Of a DNA stretch of 64,000 nt, positions 8,537-16,918 are shown one piece after another. A program made the translations under genes and the position numbers. Each line of letters opens with the position of its first letter. The stretch's first letter is position 1. Source of the stretch: Cyclobacterium sp. (GTDB taxonomy: Bacteria > Bacteroidota > Bacteroidia > Cytophagales > Cyclobacteriaceae). The DNA is taken from contig NZ_JABURL010000107.1 of NCBI RefSeq assembly GCF_014762705.1, positions 62,001 through 126,000 of the forward strand, in the 5' to 3' direction. The notes beneath the pieces are model-generated. The model saw only the letters and a program-made list of their open reading frames with translations. It was not told the DNA's origin and searched no databases.

Positions 8537-9622
8537 TCATTGATACATGATCAGGGCACTTTCCAGGCTGACACCGGGTCCAAAGGCAGCTGCATAGATG
8601 GCTTGGGATTCGGTTTCTTTTTTGACCGGGCCATTCAATATCCTTTCCAATACAAACAGTATGGTAACGGATGACATGTTACCAAACCTGGCAAGTGTTT
8701 CATGACTGTTTTGGAGTTTTTCGGAGGGGATATCCAATGCCTTTTCAAAGGCTTCTAAAACATTTTTTCCTCCGGGATGGATGGCAAATTCATTTATCTC
8801 CGAAAGATCCATGTCGAATTGTTGCAAGGTACTATTCAACAATTCATTCAGGTTTTCTTTCAGGATGGCAGGTAATTTACGGTGTAGTTTCATTTCAAAT
8901 CCCAGATTACCGATTTCCCATGCCATCATGTCTTTACTTTGCGGAAAAGTGGCAGATTGAAAATCCACAGTCTCCATAACAGGCCCGGGATGAGAAGCTC
9001 CCAGCACACAAGCCGCACAACCATCGGAGAAAAGGTAATTTGCCAGCAGGTTGTCATCACTTTTATTGTTGTTCAGGTGTAGCGAACAAATTTCTAATCC
9101 TACGATCAGTACTTTTGCCCGGTTAGAACTTTCAATTATCATATGTGCCAGCCTCAACGCATGAAAAGCTGCATGGCAGCCCATAAAATTGACCGTAAAC
9201 TTTTTAAGATAAGGACTTAATTCAAGTGTTTCGCTCAATTCAAATTCAAGGCCAGGTGCATACAAACCTGTACAACTGAAAGAGATGAGATGTGTAATCT
9301 GTGCGCTTTTGGATTTGGCTTTTTCAATGGCCTGCCGGGATGCTTTCCCCGCTATGCCCAAAGCCAATTGCTTATAGACCTTCATTCTTTCTGCTGTAGA
9401 GGGCAATGTCTTGAAGGAGTGGTAAACAAGCCTGTCTTTCACATGCAGCGAAAAATCAGGTAAAAAACAGTGTTTTTGCCAGACAGGCCCGGCACGGATC
9501 AAGGCATTCATTTTTTTTACCATCTCTTTATCCGCATGCATTTCTTCATAAATTGTGGTCATCCTTTCAATGGGCACAGGATAAGTCCCGGGAAGAGTGA
9601 CTATGGAGAGTATTTTTGCCAT
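8537..9622 (-). CDS. Type III polyketide synthase
   Basis: A 361-residue chalcone/stilbene-synthase-like enzyme. The catalytic triad is complete: Cys149 in NFMGCHAAFHAL, His282 in AIHPGGKN and Asn315 in FGNMSSVT. Length is normal for bacterial type III enzymes. It condenses acyl-CoA with malonyl-CoA units to make alkyl pyrones, resorcinols or similar small aromatics; the product here cannot be predicted. No methyltransferase or oxidase of the usual alkylresorcinol sets is adjacent. Instead it sits 9 bases after yceI and 13 before the Omp85-like gene, which suggests a product used in or moved across the envelope. Confidence 0.92.
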   Translation of the reverse strand: MAKILSIVTLPGTYPVPIERMTTIYEEMHADKEMVKKMNALIRAGPVWQKHCFLPDFSLHVKDRLVYHSFKTLPSTAERMKVYKQLALGIAGKASRQAIEKAKSKSAQITHLISFSCTGLYAPGLEFELSETLELSPYLKKFTVNFMGCHAAFHALRLAHMIIESSNRAKVLIVGLEICSLHLNNNKSDDNLLANYLFSDGCAACVLGASHPGPVMETVDFQSATFPQSKDMMAWEIGNLGFEMKLHRKLPAILKENLNELLNSTLQQFDMDLSEINEFAIHPGGKNVLEAFEKALDIPSEKLQNSHETLARFGNMSSVTILFVLERILNGPVKKETESQAIYAAAFGPGVSLESALIMYQ

Positions 9623-9631
9623 CTATTGCGA

Positions 9632-10171
9632 TCAGTTTTCAACATAAAGATCTAAAAACACATCATCAGACATGACCCAACTGCTGCCGCCTACCCCAAA
9701 ATCCCTTCGGTCCAACTGGCCTGAAATGGTAAAACCAGTTTTTCCGCCGGATTCCGAAATGGCCACGTCCAATTCAACGGGAAGTGTCTTTCCTTTGACG
9801 GTTAAGTCTCCTTTGACCTTTAATTTATTTGTACCAGAAGTACTCACATTTGTTGATTTAAAGCGTATAGTCGGATACTTTTCTACATGGAAATATTCCT
9901 CCTGTTTCAGGTGGTTGTCGCGCTTATTAATGCCGGTATTGATAGAATTAACCTGTATTTCTGCGGAAAATTGGCTGTTAGAGGGTTGGTTTTTATCATA
10001 ATCCAGGTTGGTACTAAAGGATTCGAACATTCCTTCTACATTCAATCCCAAATTTCTGATATTGAATTTAATATAAGACGCTTCCTGGGTTCCTTCCCAA
10101 TTGGCATGACGGTCCAGGGGGTCAGGACTGCCAATCCAGAACCAAAGTAGTACTATAAATGAGAATTGCAT
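9632..10171 (-). CDS. YceI family lipid-binding protein
   Basis: A 179-residue protein of the YceI family: a short hydrophobic leader, IKFNIRNLGLNVEGMFESF, AEIQVNSINTGINKRDNHLKQEEYFHVEKYPTIRF and LTVKGKTLPVELDV, ending in DFGVGGSSWVMSDDVFLDLYVEN. YceI forms a lipocalin-like barrel that binds polyisoprenoids in the periplasm. Its place next to a type III polyketide synthase suggests it carries that enzyme's hydrophobic product or precursor (inference). It is spaced 14 and 9 bases from its neighbours. Confidence 0.88.
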   Translation of the reverse strand: MQFSFIVLLWFWIGSPDPLDRHANWEGTQEASYIKFNIRNLGLNVEGMFESFSTNLDYDKNQPSNSQFSAEIQVNSINTGINKRDNHLKQEEYFHVEKYPTIRFKSTNVSTSGTNKLKVKGDLTVKGKTLPVELDVAISESGGKTGFTISGQLDRRDFGVGGSSWVMSDDVFLDLYVEN

Positions 10172-10185
10172 GATAGGTGTGAGAT

Positions 10186-10896
10186 TTACTTGTTAAAGGG
10201 ATTGAAAGAAACAGCGAGGAAAATCAGCATTGGTTTGCTTCGAAACCGGTCATTGGCATTAGCAAGTTCCTGAGAAGTAGTGTATTCGGAAAAGGTCATG
10301 TCCATTCCTCCCCTGATCCAGGTTTTTTCAGATAAGGCATAAGCGATATAAAATTCCGATTTGATCTGCCCCAAGTCATTGTCTCCCCCCAATAGCAGGT
10401 TAAAAGAACTAGGGCTGGCTGCAACCGTTTCGGGGTATTGCCCGGTATTTTCCGACGAAATAAAGCGAGCGTCATTGGTACTGCCAAAGCCCAATCCTAT
10501 GGCATCAATATTAAAACCGATTTTGAATTTCGGGCTGAATTGATATTGAAGGTTTATCAACGCACTTAAGCCCAGAGAATGGGGACTGCTGATCAAGAGT
10601 GTATCGATGGTGGCATCATTCCCTGTAAGGTCGGCAGGAGCTGTGATGTAGTTCAGCTCGCTTCCGGTAAAGCCGGAGAAACGGATACCGTATCCCAGTC
10701 GAAATTTGTTGGAGGAGAACATGCCGTGGCTTTGATTCCAGGACAAGGCATAGGAAAAACTGCTGTTTTCTCCCATGCCCAGGGCAAGGTCAAAATTTTG
10801 CTCTTTTTTCGGTATTTGAGCATTTTGAGCTTGCAAACAGGTAATGGCCAGGAAAAAGGTGGCAATGAACAGGTAAAATTTCAATAGATTTTTCAT
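10186..10896 (-). CDS. Outer-membrane barrel-like protein
   Basis: A 236-residue protein with a signal peptide (LLKFYLFIATFFLAITCLQAQ) and a Gly/aromatic strand pattern: FDLALGMGENSSFSYALSWN, FRLGYGIRFSGFTG, LSALINLQYQFSPKFKIGFNIDAIGLGFG, FYIAYALSEKTWIRGGMDMTFSE and LIFLAVSFNPF. It looks like an eight-stranded outer-membrane barrel without named homologues that I recognise. It ends 14 bases before yceI and begins 3 bases after the stop of the small membrane peptide gene. Confidence 0.6.
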   Translation of the reverse strand: MKNLLKFYLFIATFFLAITCLQAQNAQIPKKEQNFDLALGMGENSSFSYALSWNQSHGMFSSNKFRLGYGIRFSGFTGSELNYITAPADLTGNDATIDTLLISSPHSLGLSALINLQYQFSPKFKIGFNIDAIGLGFGSTNDARFISSENTGQYPETVAASPSSFNLLLGGDNDLGQIKSEFYIAYALSEKTWIRGGMDMTFSEYTTSQELANANDRFRSKPMLIFLAVSFNPFNK

Positions 10897-10899
10897 GAT

Positions 10900-11061
10900 T
10901 TATTTTTCAAAGTTTTTGTGCTGAATTTCCTTAATAAAAACATAAGCAATGGCGATAAAGCCTACTCCGGTCAAAGCCGGAGGAATCATAAAATTCCCGA
11001 TGCCCATGACAATCATTGCGATGCCGAGAACAATCAATACGATAGCAACTATTTTTTTCAT
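10900..11061 (-). CDS. 53-residue membrane peptide
   Basis: A small gene on the minus strand. ATG at 11059-11061, TAA at 10900-10902; product starts MKKIVAIVLIVLGIAMIVMG, continues with a second hydrophobic stretch (PALTGVGFIAIAYVFI) and ends EIQHKNFEK. It thus has two predicted membrane segments. It lies 3 bases upstream of the barrel gene and 27 bases after the flavodoxin-like gene on the same strand, so it is part of the sigma-factor operon. Codon use and spacing support it as a real gene; function unknown. Confidence 0.75.
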   Translation of the reverse strand: MKKIVAIVLIVLGIAMIVMGIGNFMIPPALTGVGFIAIAYVFIKEIQHKNFEK

Positions 11062-11088
11062 GGTGTTGATATTTTGGTTTGTTTTTTA

Positions 11089-11847
11089 TTATCTGTATTC
11101 TGGATTTGGAGGATCTTTCACCTTTCTGGAATCCCAGGCAGTACGCTGGTTTCCGTAGGCAGGAATACCCTGTTTTTTCAGCATCAAGGCAAGGTGCATC
11201 AGGTTCCAGGTCATAAAAGTGGTATTCCGGTTGGTGAATTCGTTTTCGGGACCTCCTGAATCTTTGTCGAGGTAGGAAGGACCGGGTCCTGCTTCTCCTA
11301 TCCATCCTGCATCGGCTTGCGGGGGAATGGAATATCCCAGGTGTTGCAGGGAATACAGCACATTCATGGCACAATGCTTGACCCCATCTTCGTTTCCGGT
11401 TACCAGGCAGCCACCCACTTTTCCATAATAGGCGTACTGCCCCTTGTCATTCATTTCTCCGGAAAATCCGTACAACCTTTCTATGGCCATGGAGGCAACA
11501 GAGGATTTTTCACCCAACCATATAGGGGTACAAAGGACCAAAATATCTGCATCCATTATCCTTTGCTGAATAGGAGGCCAATCATCCTTTCTCCATCCTT
11601 TTGTGGTCATATCCGGATATACTCCGAAGGCAATTTGATGATTAACCGGCCGAATGATTTCGGTGGTAACTCCATTGGCTTCCATAATGGCCTGACTCAT
11701 TTGAATCAAGCCCTCCGTATGGGAAATTTCCGGGGACTTTTTTAACGTACAATTGAGAAAAATGGCTTTTAAACCCTTAAAATCATAGGGGTTTTCCTTG
11801 TTCAGTTTTTGCTGGAATGTATTCAGTTTCATGATAGATTGGTTCAT
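11089..11847 (-). CDS. Flavodoxin-like NAD(P)H-dependent FMN reductase family protein
   Basis: A 252-residue protein from MNQSIMKLN, chosen because AGGA lies just upstream and the extension before it has no family likeness. The flavodoxin-like fold shows KAIFLNCTLKKSPEISHTEGLIQ (phosphate loop region), ADILVLCTPIWLGEKSSVASMAIERL and YYGKVGGCLVTGNEDGVKHCAMNVLYSL. The family uses FMN to reduce quinones, azo compounds or iron chelates. It is gene three of the sigma-factor operon and may supply reducing power to the polyketide branch (inference). Confidence 0.8.
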   Translation of the reverse strand: MNQSIMKLNTFQQKLNKENPYDFKGLKAIFLNCTLKKSPEISHTEGLIQMSQAIMEANGVTTEIIRPVNHQIAFGVYPDMTTKGWRKDDWPPIQQRIMDADILVLCTPIWLGEKSSVASMAIERLYGFSGEMNDKGQYAYYGKVGGCLVTGNEDGVKHCAMNVLYSLQHLGYSIPPQADAGWIGEAGPGPSYLDKDSGGPENEFTNRNTTFMTWNLMHLALMLKKQGIPAYGNQRTAWDSRKVKDPPNPEYR

Positions 11848-11918
11848 TTTATCATCCTGAAACTGATGGAAAACTTTACAAATGAAACTGCTTAAACAAC
11901 AGTAATTTGTACAAGGAC

Positions 11919-12272
11919 CTACCACCAGCGAGGATTATAAGCTGTAATCTTATTTAATGGTAGAATAGTCGGACAGGGAGGGGCTTCCTGACAAAAAAAT
12001 TTATCTTTCTTTATTTCTTCCAGAATTTGATCTTTTTTGGCTGCAGACAAACGTTCTCCGGAAACTCCTTCCGAGTTGATCCATTTGGAAAGGGCTTTTT
12101 CAATGGTTTTGCTTTGGTGCCGGTACAGGTTACAGACCACACACATCTTTACATGCACGTAAAGCCGGCATTTTTCTTTAAAGGTAAGCGGGAAGACCGA
12201 TTGTTTCTCAATCAGACAAGTAGCTTCTTTACAGGAAAGAAGCATCAAGTTCATGATTTTTTCCAAATTCAT
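11919..12272 (-). CDS. Soluble zinc-binding anti-sigma factor-like protein
   Basis: A 117-residue protein directly after the ECF sigma gene. It has the HxxxCxxC core of zinc anti-sigma (ZAS) domains: HVKMCVVC near residues 42-49, preceded by LLSCKEATCLIEK. No membrane segment is visible, so it would be a cytosolic redox- or metal-type anti-sigma rather than a membrane sensor. Start at Met 12272 is preferred over the TTG/GTG region at 12296 because it avoids overlap and lies 10 bases after the sigma stop. Two extra Cys (FFCQEAPPCPT) near the C-terminus may add to redox sensing. Confidence 0.65.
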   Translation of the reverse strand: MNLEKIMNLMLLSCKEATCLIEKQSVFPLTFKEKCRLYVHVKMCVVCNLYRHQSKTIEKALSKWINSEGVSGERLSAAKKDQILEEIKKDKFFCQEAPPCPTILPLNKITAYNPRWW

Positions 12273-12282
12273 TCTAGTGGGA

Positions 12283-12867
12283 TCAGTTAGCACCAAACCA
12301 ATTAATTTCCAGGCATTTTTTCAGCAGCAATTTGGCCCTGTGTAGCACCTGCCAATAATTAGTCTTGCTGATTTCCAGTTCCTGACAAATTTCAAGTGTT
12401 TCTTTATCAAAAATATATTTGGAGATAACCGCCAGGCGCCACCTGGGAGGGAGGTCTTCCATGCAGACGTTCATCACTTCGTTAAAGGCGGGATCATCCA
12501 ATAAATGGGTATCATTAGACCAGGCATCCTCCAGACCATTTGCTTTCCAGTTACCATTTGCATTAAAAAGTGTTTCTGTAAATTGAAATGCCTGATCATC
12601 CAGATGCACGGTTTTTTTGGCAGACTTCCGGTAGTGGTCGATGATTTTATTGTTTAAAATCTTCAGCAGCCAGGTTTTGGGACTGCTTTTTTCTTTGAAT
12701 CCTTCAAAGTTTTTTACAGCAGCCAGAAAAACTTCCTGAACCAGGTCTTCCGCTACCTCCCGGTTGCCTGTTTTATGATAGGCCCAACTGAATAGATAGT
12801 CACCATGGGAATTAACCCATTCACTGACTACCACATGTTTGGATGCTTGTTGGGACTTTTTTTCCAT
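12283..12867 (-). CDS. ECF-type RNA polymerase sigma factor
   Basis: A 194-residue sigma-70 family protein. Region 2 is seen as DYLFSWAYHKTGNREVAEDLVQEVFLAAVKNFEGF and SSPKTWLLKILNNKIIDHYRKS; region 4 as LPPRWRLAVISKYIFDKETLEICQELEISKTNYWQVLHRAKLLLKKCL. The linker between them is long (about 60 residues). ATG at 12867 is chosen over a TTG at 12900 because AGGAG lies 12 bases before it. It is the first gene of a ten-gene minus-strand run and probably drives that operon and itself. Confidence 0.85.
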   Translation of the reverse strand: MEKKSQQASKHVVVSEWVNSHGDYLFSWAYHKTGNREVAEDLVQEVFLAAVKNFEGFKEKSSPKTWLLKILNNKIIDHYRKSAKKTVHLDDQAFQFTETLFNANGNWKANGLEDAWSNDTHLLDDPAFNEVMNVCMEDLPPRWRLAVISKYIFDKETLEICQELEISKTNYWQVLHRAKLLLKKCLEINWFGAN

Positions 12868-13136
12868 AAATGAGGGACTCCTAAAGATTTTAACTACCAA
12901 TTTACAAGTAAATATAAAAATCCCCTCTAATCAACTTTTTTGACCTTTTAATTCTTTTATCAACCACATAAAGCAGACTTATAGAATACCTTTTTCCTTA
13001 GTAAATTGGGCATTTTGGGAATAGGTATTGATGTAATTGATGATAGAATAAAATTGATTTAAAAAACAGCTTTTAGCGAGCCTTTCACAGTACTTTCTTA
13101 TTTTAGCAATAAACAATCTAAAAACGAATTATATAT

Positions 13137-13898
13137 ATGGATACCAAAAAAAGATATACCGATCAGGTGGCTGTGATCACCGGCGCAGCTGATGGAATAG
13201 GTAAGGCAATTGCGCAGCGCATGGCAGAAGAAGGAGCAAGCCTTGCGCTTTGGGACATTAAGGAATCCCGGTTGAAAGCCCTGGAAAGCGAATGGCGGGC
13301 AAAAGGTATTCCGGTAAAAGCCACAACCGTAGATATATCAGAAGAAGATGCAGTAGAAAAAGCCTTTAGGGAAACAGTAGAACACTTTGGACGATTGGAT
13401 ATTTTGGTCAATTCTGCAGGCATTGTCGGTCCTACCCAGACCAAAATTACCGATTATCCTACAGCAGCTTTTGATGAAATCTATCGTGTCAATCTAAAGG
13501 GATCCTTTTTAACCAGCAAGTATGCCCTGAGCTGGATGGAAAAAAGCGGTAAAGGCCGGATATTATTGATTGCCTCCATTGCCGGGAAAGAAGGAAACCC
13601 GAATATGGTTGGGTATTCGGCTACCAAGGCAGGGGTGATTGGTCTGGTCAAAGCCCTGGGAAAGGAGTATGCTACCACGGGAATCACGGTAAATGGTTTG
13701 GCGCCGGCAGTGATCAGGACGCCCATGAATGCCGACACTGCTCCGGAGCAATTGGAATACATGGCCTCCAAAATCCCCATGCACCGCCTGGGTACGGTGG
13801 AAGAAGCTGCCGCCATTGCTTGCTGGATATGTTCGGATGAAGCAAGTTTTACCACAGGTTTCATCTTTGACCTCTCCGGAGGCAGGGCTACTTACTGA
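13137..13898 (+). CDS. SDR family oxidoreductase
   Basis: A 253-residue classical short-chain dehydrogenase. It shows the cofactor loop TGAADGIG (15-22), VNSAG (91-95), Ser147 in LIASIAG and the active-site Tyr160-x-x-x-Lys164 (YSATK). Asp40 at the end of strand two (LWDIKES) points to NAD(H) over NADP(H). It resembles 3-oxoacyl-ACP reductases and sugar or hydroxyacid dehydrogenases; the substrate is open. It converges with the alpha/beta hydrolase gene, their 3' ends overlapping by 7 bases. Confidence 0.88.
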   Translation: MDTKKRYTDQVAVITGAADGIGKAIAQRMAEEGASLALWDIKESRLKALESEWRAKGIPVKATTVDISEEDAVEKAFRETVEHFGRLDILVNSAGIVGPTQTKITDYPTAAFDEIYRVNLKGSFLTSKYALSWMEKSGKGRILLIASIAGKEGNPNMVGYSATKAGVIGLVKALGKEYATTGITVNGLAPAVIRTPMNADTAPEQLEYMASKIPMHRLGTVEEAAAIACWICSDEASFTTGFIFDLSGGRATY

Positions 13899-14671
13899 TG
13901 CTGTGAGGCCAATGATTCCATAAACTTCCTGATGATGGTCTGGCTGACTGCCTGCTTTTCAAACATACCCATATGTCCACAATCAGGTAGCTGATGGAAT
14001 TCGGTAACTACCGGCTGGTGCTGCAGGCTGCTCTCCAGGGGTACTGCAGGGTCCTCCATACCGCAAATCATTAGTTTAGGTCTCTTGAAATTCTTCAGGG
14101 AATTTATGTGTTCCGCCCGGTTTTTCATGGCCAGGGTATAACCGATCAGGCTTTCTTCACTATTTTGGCTGCCCCTGCGGATCAATTCTGCTATGGTATC
14201 ACGACAAGATTCCTGGTTTTTAGCTGAAAAAAGCGGAGCCACAAAGGATTGAATGAAAGTGGCAGACCCATGTTTTTGGATAAAATCGGCCGTTTTGTCC
14301 CGGTTGGCTTTTTTTTTCGGACTATCGGCAAACGCTGTTGAATGGAACAAACCAAGGGCTTTTGGCTCTGAAGCTGTATTTGCAGCTATCTCCAGGGCTA
14401 TATAACCCCCAAGCGAATGGCCAATCAGGCTGGCATTTTTGATTTTTTGTTTGTCGAGCCAATCTGCCAAAACCAGTGCCACATCCTTCAAGGTATACCC
14501 CTGTTTGAGTGCGCGGCTTTCCCCAAAACCAGGTAAATCGGGGCACCAGATTTCCCAGTCATGGCTTAGTTCAGGAACAAATTCCTGCCACATTTCTTTG
14601 GTTTCACCAAAGCCTGGCAGCAAAACCAGCGGCTGTCCTTTACCGGATTTCCAATAGGCGATGTCAGGCAT
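13892..14671 (-). CDS. Alpha/beta hydrolase
   Basis: A 259-residue alpha/beta-hydrolase fold enzyme: oxyanion-hole region LLPGFGETKEMW, nucleophile Ser86 in GHSLGG, acid Asp in MICGMEDPAVP and His in PDCGHMGMFEKQ. No signal peptide, so cytosolic. It resembles haloperoxidase/BioH-like esterases; substrate unknown. The start overlaps the end of the upstream GH5 gene by 8 bases, so the two are likely cotranscribed. Confidence 0.88.
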   Translation of the reverse strand: MPDIAYWKSGKGQPLVLLPGFGETKEMWQEFVPELSHDWEIWCPDLPGFGESRALKQGYTLKDVALVLADWLDKQKIKNASLIGHSLGGYIALEIAANTASEPKALGLFHSTAFADSPKKKANRDKTADFIQKHGSATFIQSFVAPLFSAKNQESCRDTIAELIRRGSQNSEESLIGYTLAMKNRAEHINSLKNFKRPKLMICGMEDPAVPLESSLQHQPVVTEFHQLPDCGHMGMFEKQAVSQTIIRKFMESLASQHQ

Positions 14672-15818
14672 ATTTCATCAATAAGTTCAGCAGTTTGCGG
14701 TCCAGTTTCTCCCCGTACCAATCTTCATAGTCCACATCCTCCCTGCCGGAGTTCAATATCCCAAAAGTACCCGAAAACTCCCAAAGACCAAAACCTATCC
14801 CATGGGCATGCTGTATGTCCAGGATGTCTTCAAACCAGGATAAAAAAACAGGGTGAGGTGTTTTGTTGTAACAGCCCAATTCCCCACAGTGTACCCCAAC
14901 ACCTTGTTCAAGTAAAGCCATCCAGGGGGCATAGTGTTTCTCCAGGTCTTCCCTGCTGTAATATTTTTCATTGTGCATGCCTGGCCAAACCGGATCTTTC
15001 AGGCTATCGGGATCTTTAAATACCCAGGAGGCTTTGTGATGGGAAATGTGCATGGGGAAATAACCCCGACAACTCTGGTGCAGGTCCAGGTCCGCCAATT
15101 CGGGCACGGCCATGCCGCCGCCACCGTTTCCATCGGCAATGACGAGTCGGCTTTTTTTGACGGTTTTGATGGTTTCCAGGGCTGCTGTAGCTACTTTTTT
15201 GTATTCTTCTACAGGAACCGGCCCTCCCGGAGAGTGTTGATCGTTGGGATTTTCTCTTTTGAATGGCTCATTGACCAGATCGAAGCTCAGTTTTTTGGAG
15301 GAAATATTTTTATAACGCCTGGACCACATTTCCCAGTGGGCGCAGAAGGCATCCAACGCTTCGGGGTCCTCCCAGAGGTTGTAGGGCTCCTGAAAGCCGG
15401 CATTGATGCAGAATCCCGGTGCCCGGTGTAGGTTCAGGCTGACGTGTAACTTCTGCTCGTGGCACTTTTCGATCAGCGCATCAATTTCTTCCAGCCTTCT
15501 TTCGTCAAATTGCATCACCTCTTCGGGAGTGATGGGTTTGCTGCGGTCAAAATCCAGGTAACTGGGATAGGATATGGGAATGCGAACAAAGTCAAAACCC
15601 CAGTCGGCCATCCATTTGAAATAGTCGTCTTTACTTTTGCGTCCCTTATCCGGATCGGGGTTAAAAAAATCCAGTAAATTAAAGCCCCGCCAGCGGGGTA
15701 ATTGGTTTTGAACTTTGGCGTCTGCGAAGCTCCTTTGCTGTAGGGAGAGCCCTATACCTGCGGTGAGGAGCGTGGACTTTTTGAGAAAATTTCTTCTGGA
15801 ATTGGATTGGAACGACAT
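14664..15818 (-). CDS. Glycoside hydrolase family 5 protein, Tat-exported
   Basis: A 384-residue secreted enzyme. The N-terminus has a twin-arginine motif (NSRRNFLKK, Arg8-Arg9) and a hydrophobic stretch to about residue 33. The body is a GH5 barrel: RWRGFNLLDFF, FVRIPISYPSYL, SLNLHRAPGFC, acid/base Glu184 in LVNEPF and nucleophile Glu313 in HCGELGCY. GH5 cleaves beta-glucans or mannans with retention; subfamily and substrate are not assigned. It overlaps the alpha/beta hydrolase gene by 8 bases. Confidence 0.87.
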   Translation of the reverse strand: MSFQSNSRRNFLKKSTLLTAGIGLSLQQRSFADAKVQNQLPRWRGFNLLDFFNPDPDKGRKSKDDYFKWMADWGFDFVRIPISYPSYLDFDRSKPITPEEVMQFDERRLEEIDALIEKCHEQKLHVSLNLHRAPGFCINAGFQEPYNLWEDPEALDAFCAHWEMWSRRYKNISSKKLSFDLVNEPFKRENPNDQHSPGGPVPVEEYKKVATAALETIKTVKKSRLVIADGNGGGGMAVPELADLDLHQSCRGYFPMHISHHKASWVFKDPDSLKDPVWPGMHNEKYYSREDLEKHYAPWMALLEQGVGVHCGELGCYNKTPHPVFLSWFEDILDIQHAHGIGFGLWEFSGTFGILNSGREDVDYEDWYGEKLDRKLLNLLMKYA

Positions 15819-15950
15819 GGGCTTAACAGGTTATTTGGTTTGTAACTGGCATTGAATTACCATAAGCCAAAATAAAAAATAAATACCAAAAAACCAGTTA
15901 TTCTTTTTAATGGATGTCTAATCTTCCTGAATTTCCAGGACGCAAAAGAA

Positions 15951-16067
15951 TTAACCACATAGCGCACATAGGGCACCTAGTTTTGTTGCGACAAAAACCT
16001 GGAATTTGTTAAGGGGTTATCATTCTGAGTGAAGCTCCCTATGTGAACTATGTAACTATGTGGTTAA
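15951..16067. repeat. 117-bp palindromic element with TTAACCACATAG ends
   Basis: In the 368-base gap between the GH5 and Uma2 genes there is an element with perfect 12-bp inverted ends, TTAACCACATAG (15951-15962) and CTATGTGGTTAA (16056-16067). Nested CACATAGGG / CCCTATGTG arms lie inside, and a small inner hairpin TTTTGTTGCGACAAAA is at 15981-15996. It has no ORF. It looks like a miniature palindromic repeat; the rest of the gap is AT-rich with nothing more seen. Confidence 0.75.
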
Positions 16068-16186
16068 AAAATACAATGAAGATAGGAGGAATTGGGTGCG
16101 TTCGAGTACCTTATCTGGCTGTTTAACCCTGGCACCTTTGCCCAAATCTTATTATCTTTAGTAATCATTATTGGTTAACACAAAAT

Positions 16187-16789
16187 ATGGAAAAACCCGA
16201 AGATAAAGTCAAAGAACCGTTTTCCGTCTATGGACGCTATTCCTATGCGGATTACCTTTCCTGGCAGCTGGAGGAGATGGTGGAGCTGATCCGGGGAAAA
16301 GTATTCCGGCAGGCAGCTGCTCCTCGTAGAATTCACCAAGGGCTTACGGTAGCCCTGGTTACGAGAATTCACGGATTTTTAATAAAAGGAGGAAGCTGTA
16401 AGGTGTATACCGCCCCTTTTGATGTGCGCCTTCCGGTTGCTTCCAGAAAGCATACCGACATCGATACCGTGGTACAACCGGATCTATGTGTAGTTTGCGA
16501 CCCGGAGAAGTTGGACGAGCTGGGCTGCGTAGGTGCTCCGGACCTGATTGTGGAGATTCTCTCTCCGGGAAACAATAAGAAAGAGTTGCAATTGAAATAT
16601 GATGTGTACGAAGCCTCTGGTGTAAAGGAATATTGGATCATTCATCCCGACGAGCGTACCTTGCTGATCTATACCCTGGAAGGCGGAAAATACCGACCCT
16701 CCCGGTTATTTACCTTGGGAGACGAAGTAAAGTCTCAGGTTCTTTCAGGTTTTGTCCTGGATCTGGATGAGGTGTTCGGGGAGTTGTAA
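16187..16789 (+). CDS. Uma2 family (DUF820) endonuclease-like protein
   Basis: A 200-residue protein of the Uma2/DUF820 family with a PD-(D/E)xK nuclease fold: YADYLSWQLEEMVELIRGKVFR, then VVQPDLCVVCDPEKLDELGCVGAPDLIVEILSPGNNKKELQLKYDVYEASGVKEYWIIHP. The acidic and Lys residues of the fold are in PDLIVEIL and VKEYWIIHP. The family is abundant in cyanobacteria and present in Bacteroidota, often near mobile or defence genes; its biological role is unsettled. A toxin-antitoxin remnant follows it. Confidence 0.85.
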   Translation: MEKPEDKVKEPFSVYGRYSYADYLSWQLEEMVELIRGKVFRQAAAPRRIHQGLTVALVTRIHGFLIKGGSCKVYTAPFDVRLPVASRKHTDIDTVVQPDLCVVCDPEKLDELGCVGAPDLIVEILSPGNNKKELQLKYDVYEASGVKEYWIIHPDERTLLIYTLEGGKYRPSRLFTLGDEVKSQVLSGFVLDLDEVFGEL

Positions 16790-16817
16790 ACTCAGGCTTT
16801 CAGCGATGCGTCTTTGA

Positions 16818-16913
16818 ATATTGATTGGCGTAAATAAAGAGAATTGTCTTATCATTACAGCCTATGAGCCTGATCCCAAATTGTGGGATAAAAATTTTAA
16901 AAAGAAAAACTAA
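16818..16913 (+). pseudogene. C-terminal remnant of DUF4258-type toxin gene
   Basis: An open stretch directly upstream of the YgiT-type antitoxin reads GVNKENCLIITAYEPDPKLW then DKNFKKKN and stops at 16911-16913. This is the conserved C-terminus of DUF4258 toxins, which normally pair with YgiT-type proteins. An in-frame TGA at 16815-16817 ends it upstream, and no toxin N-terminus is found between here and the Uma2 stop. The toxin has therefore lost most of its sequence, while the 5-base spacing to the antitoxin ATG is preserved. Confidence 0.72.
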
Positions 16914-16918
16914 TAACC

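Noticed and set aside
10931-11374. Minus-strand frame of 147 codons
   Set aside because: It overlaps the flavodoxin-like gene and the 53-residue peptide gene in another frame and is Arg/Ser/Cys-rich in a way typical of shadow frames.
12963-12982. AACCACATAAAG resembling the ends of the 15951 element
   Set aside because: Short single match with no partner arm.
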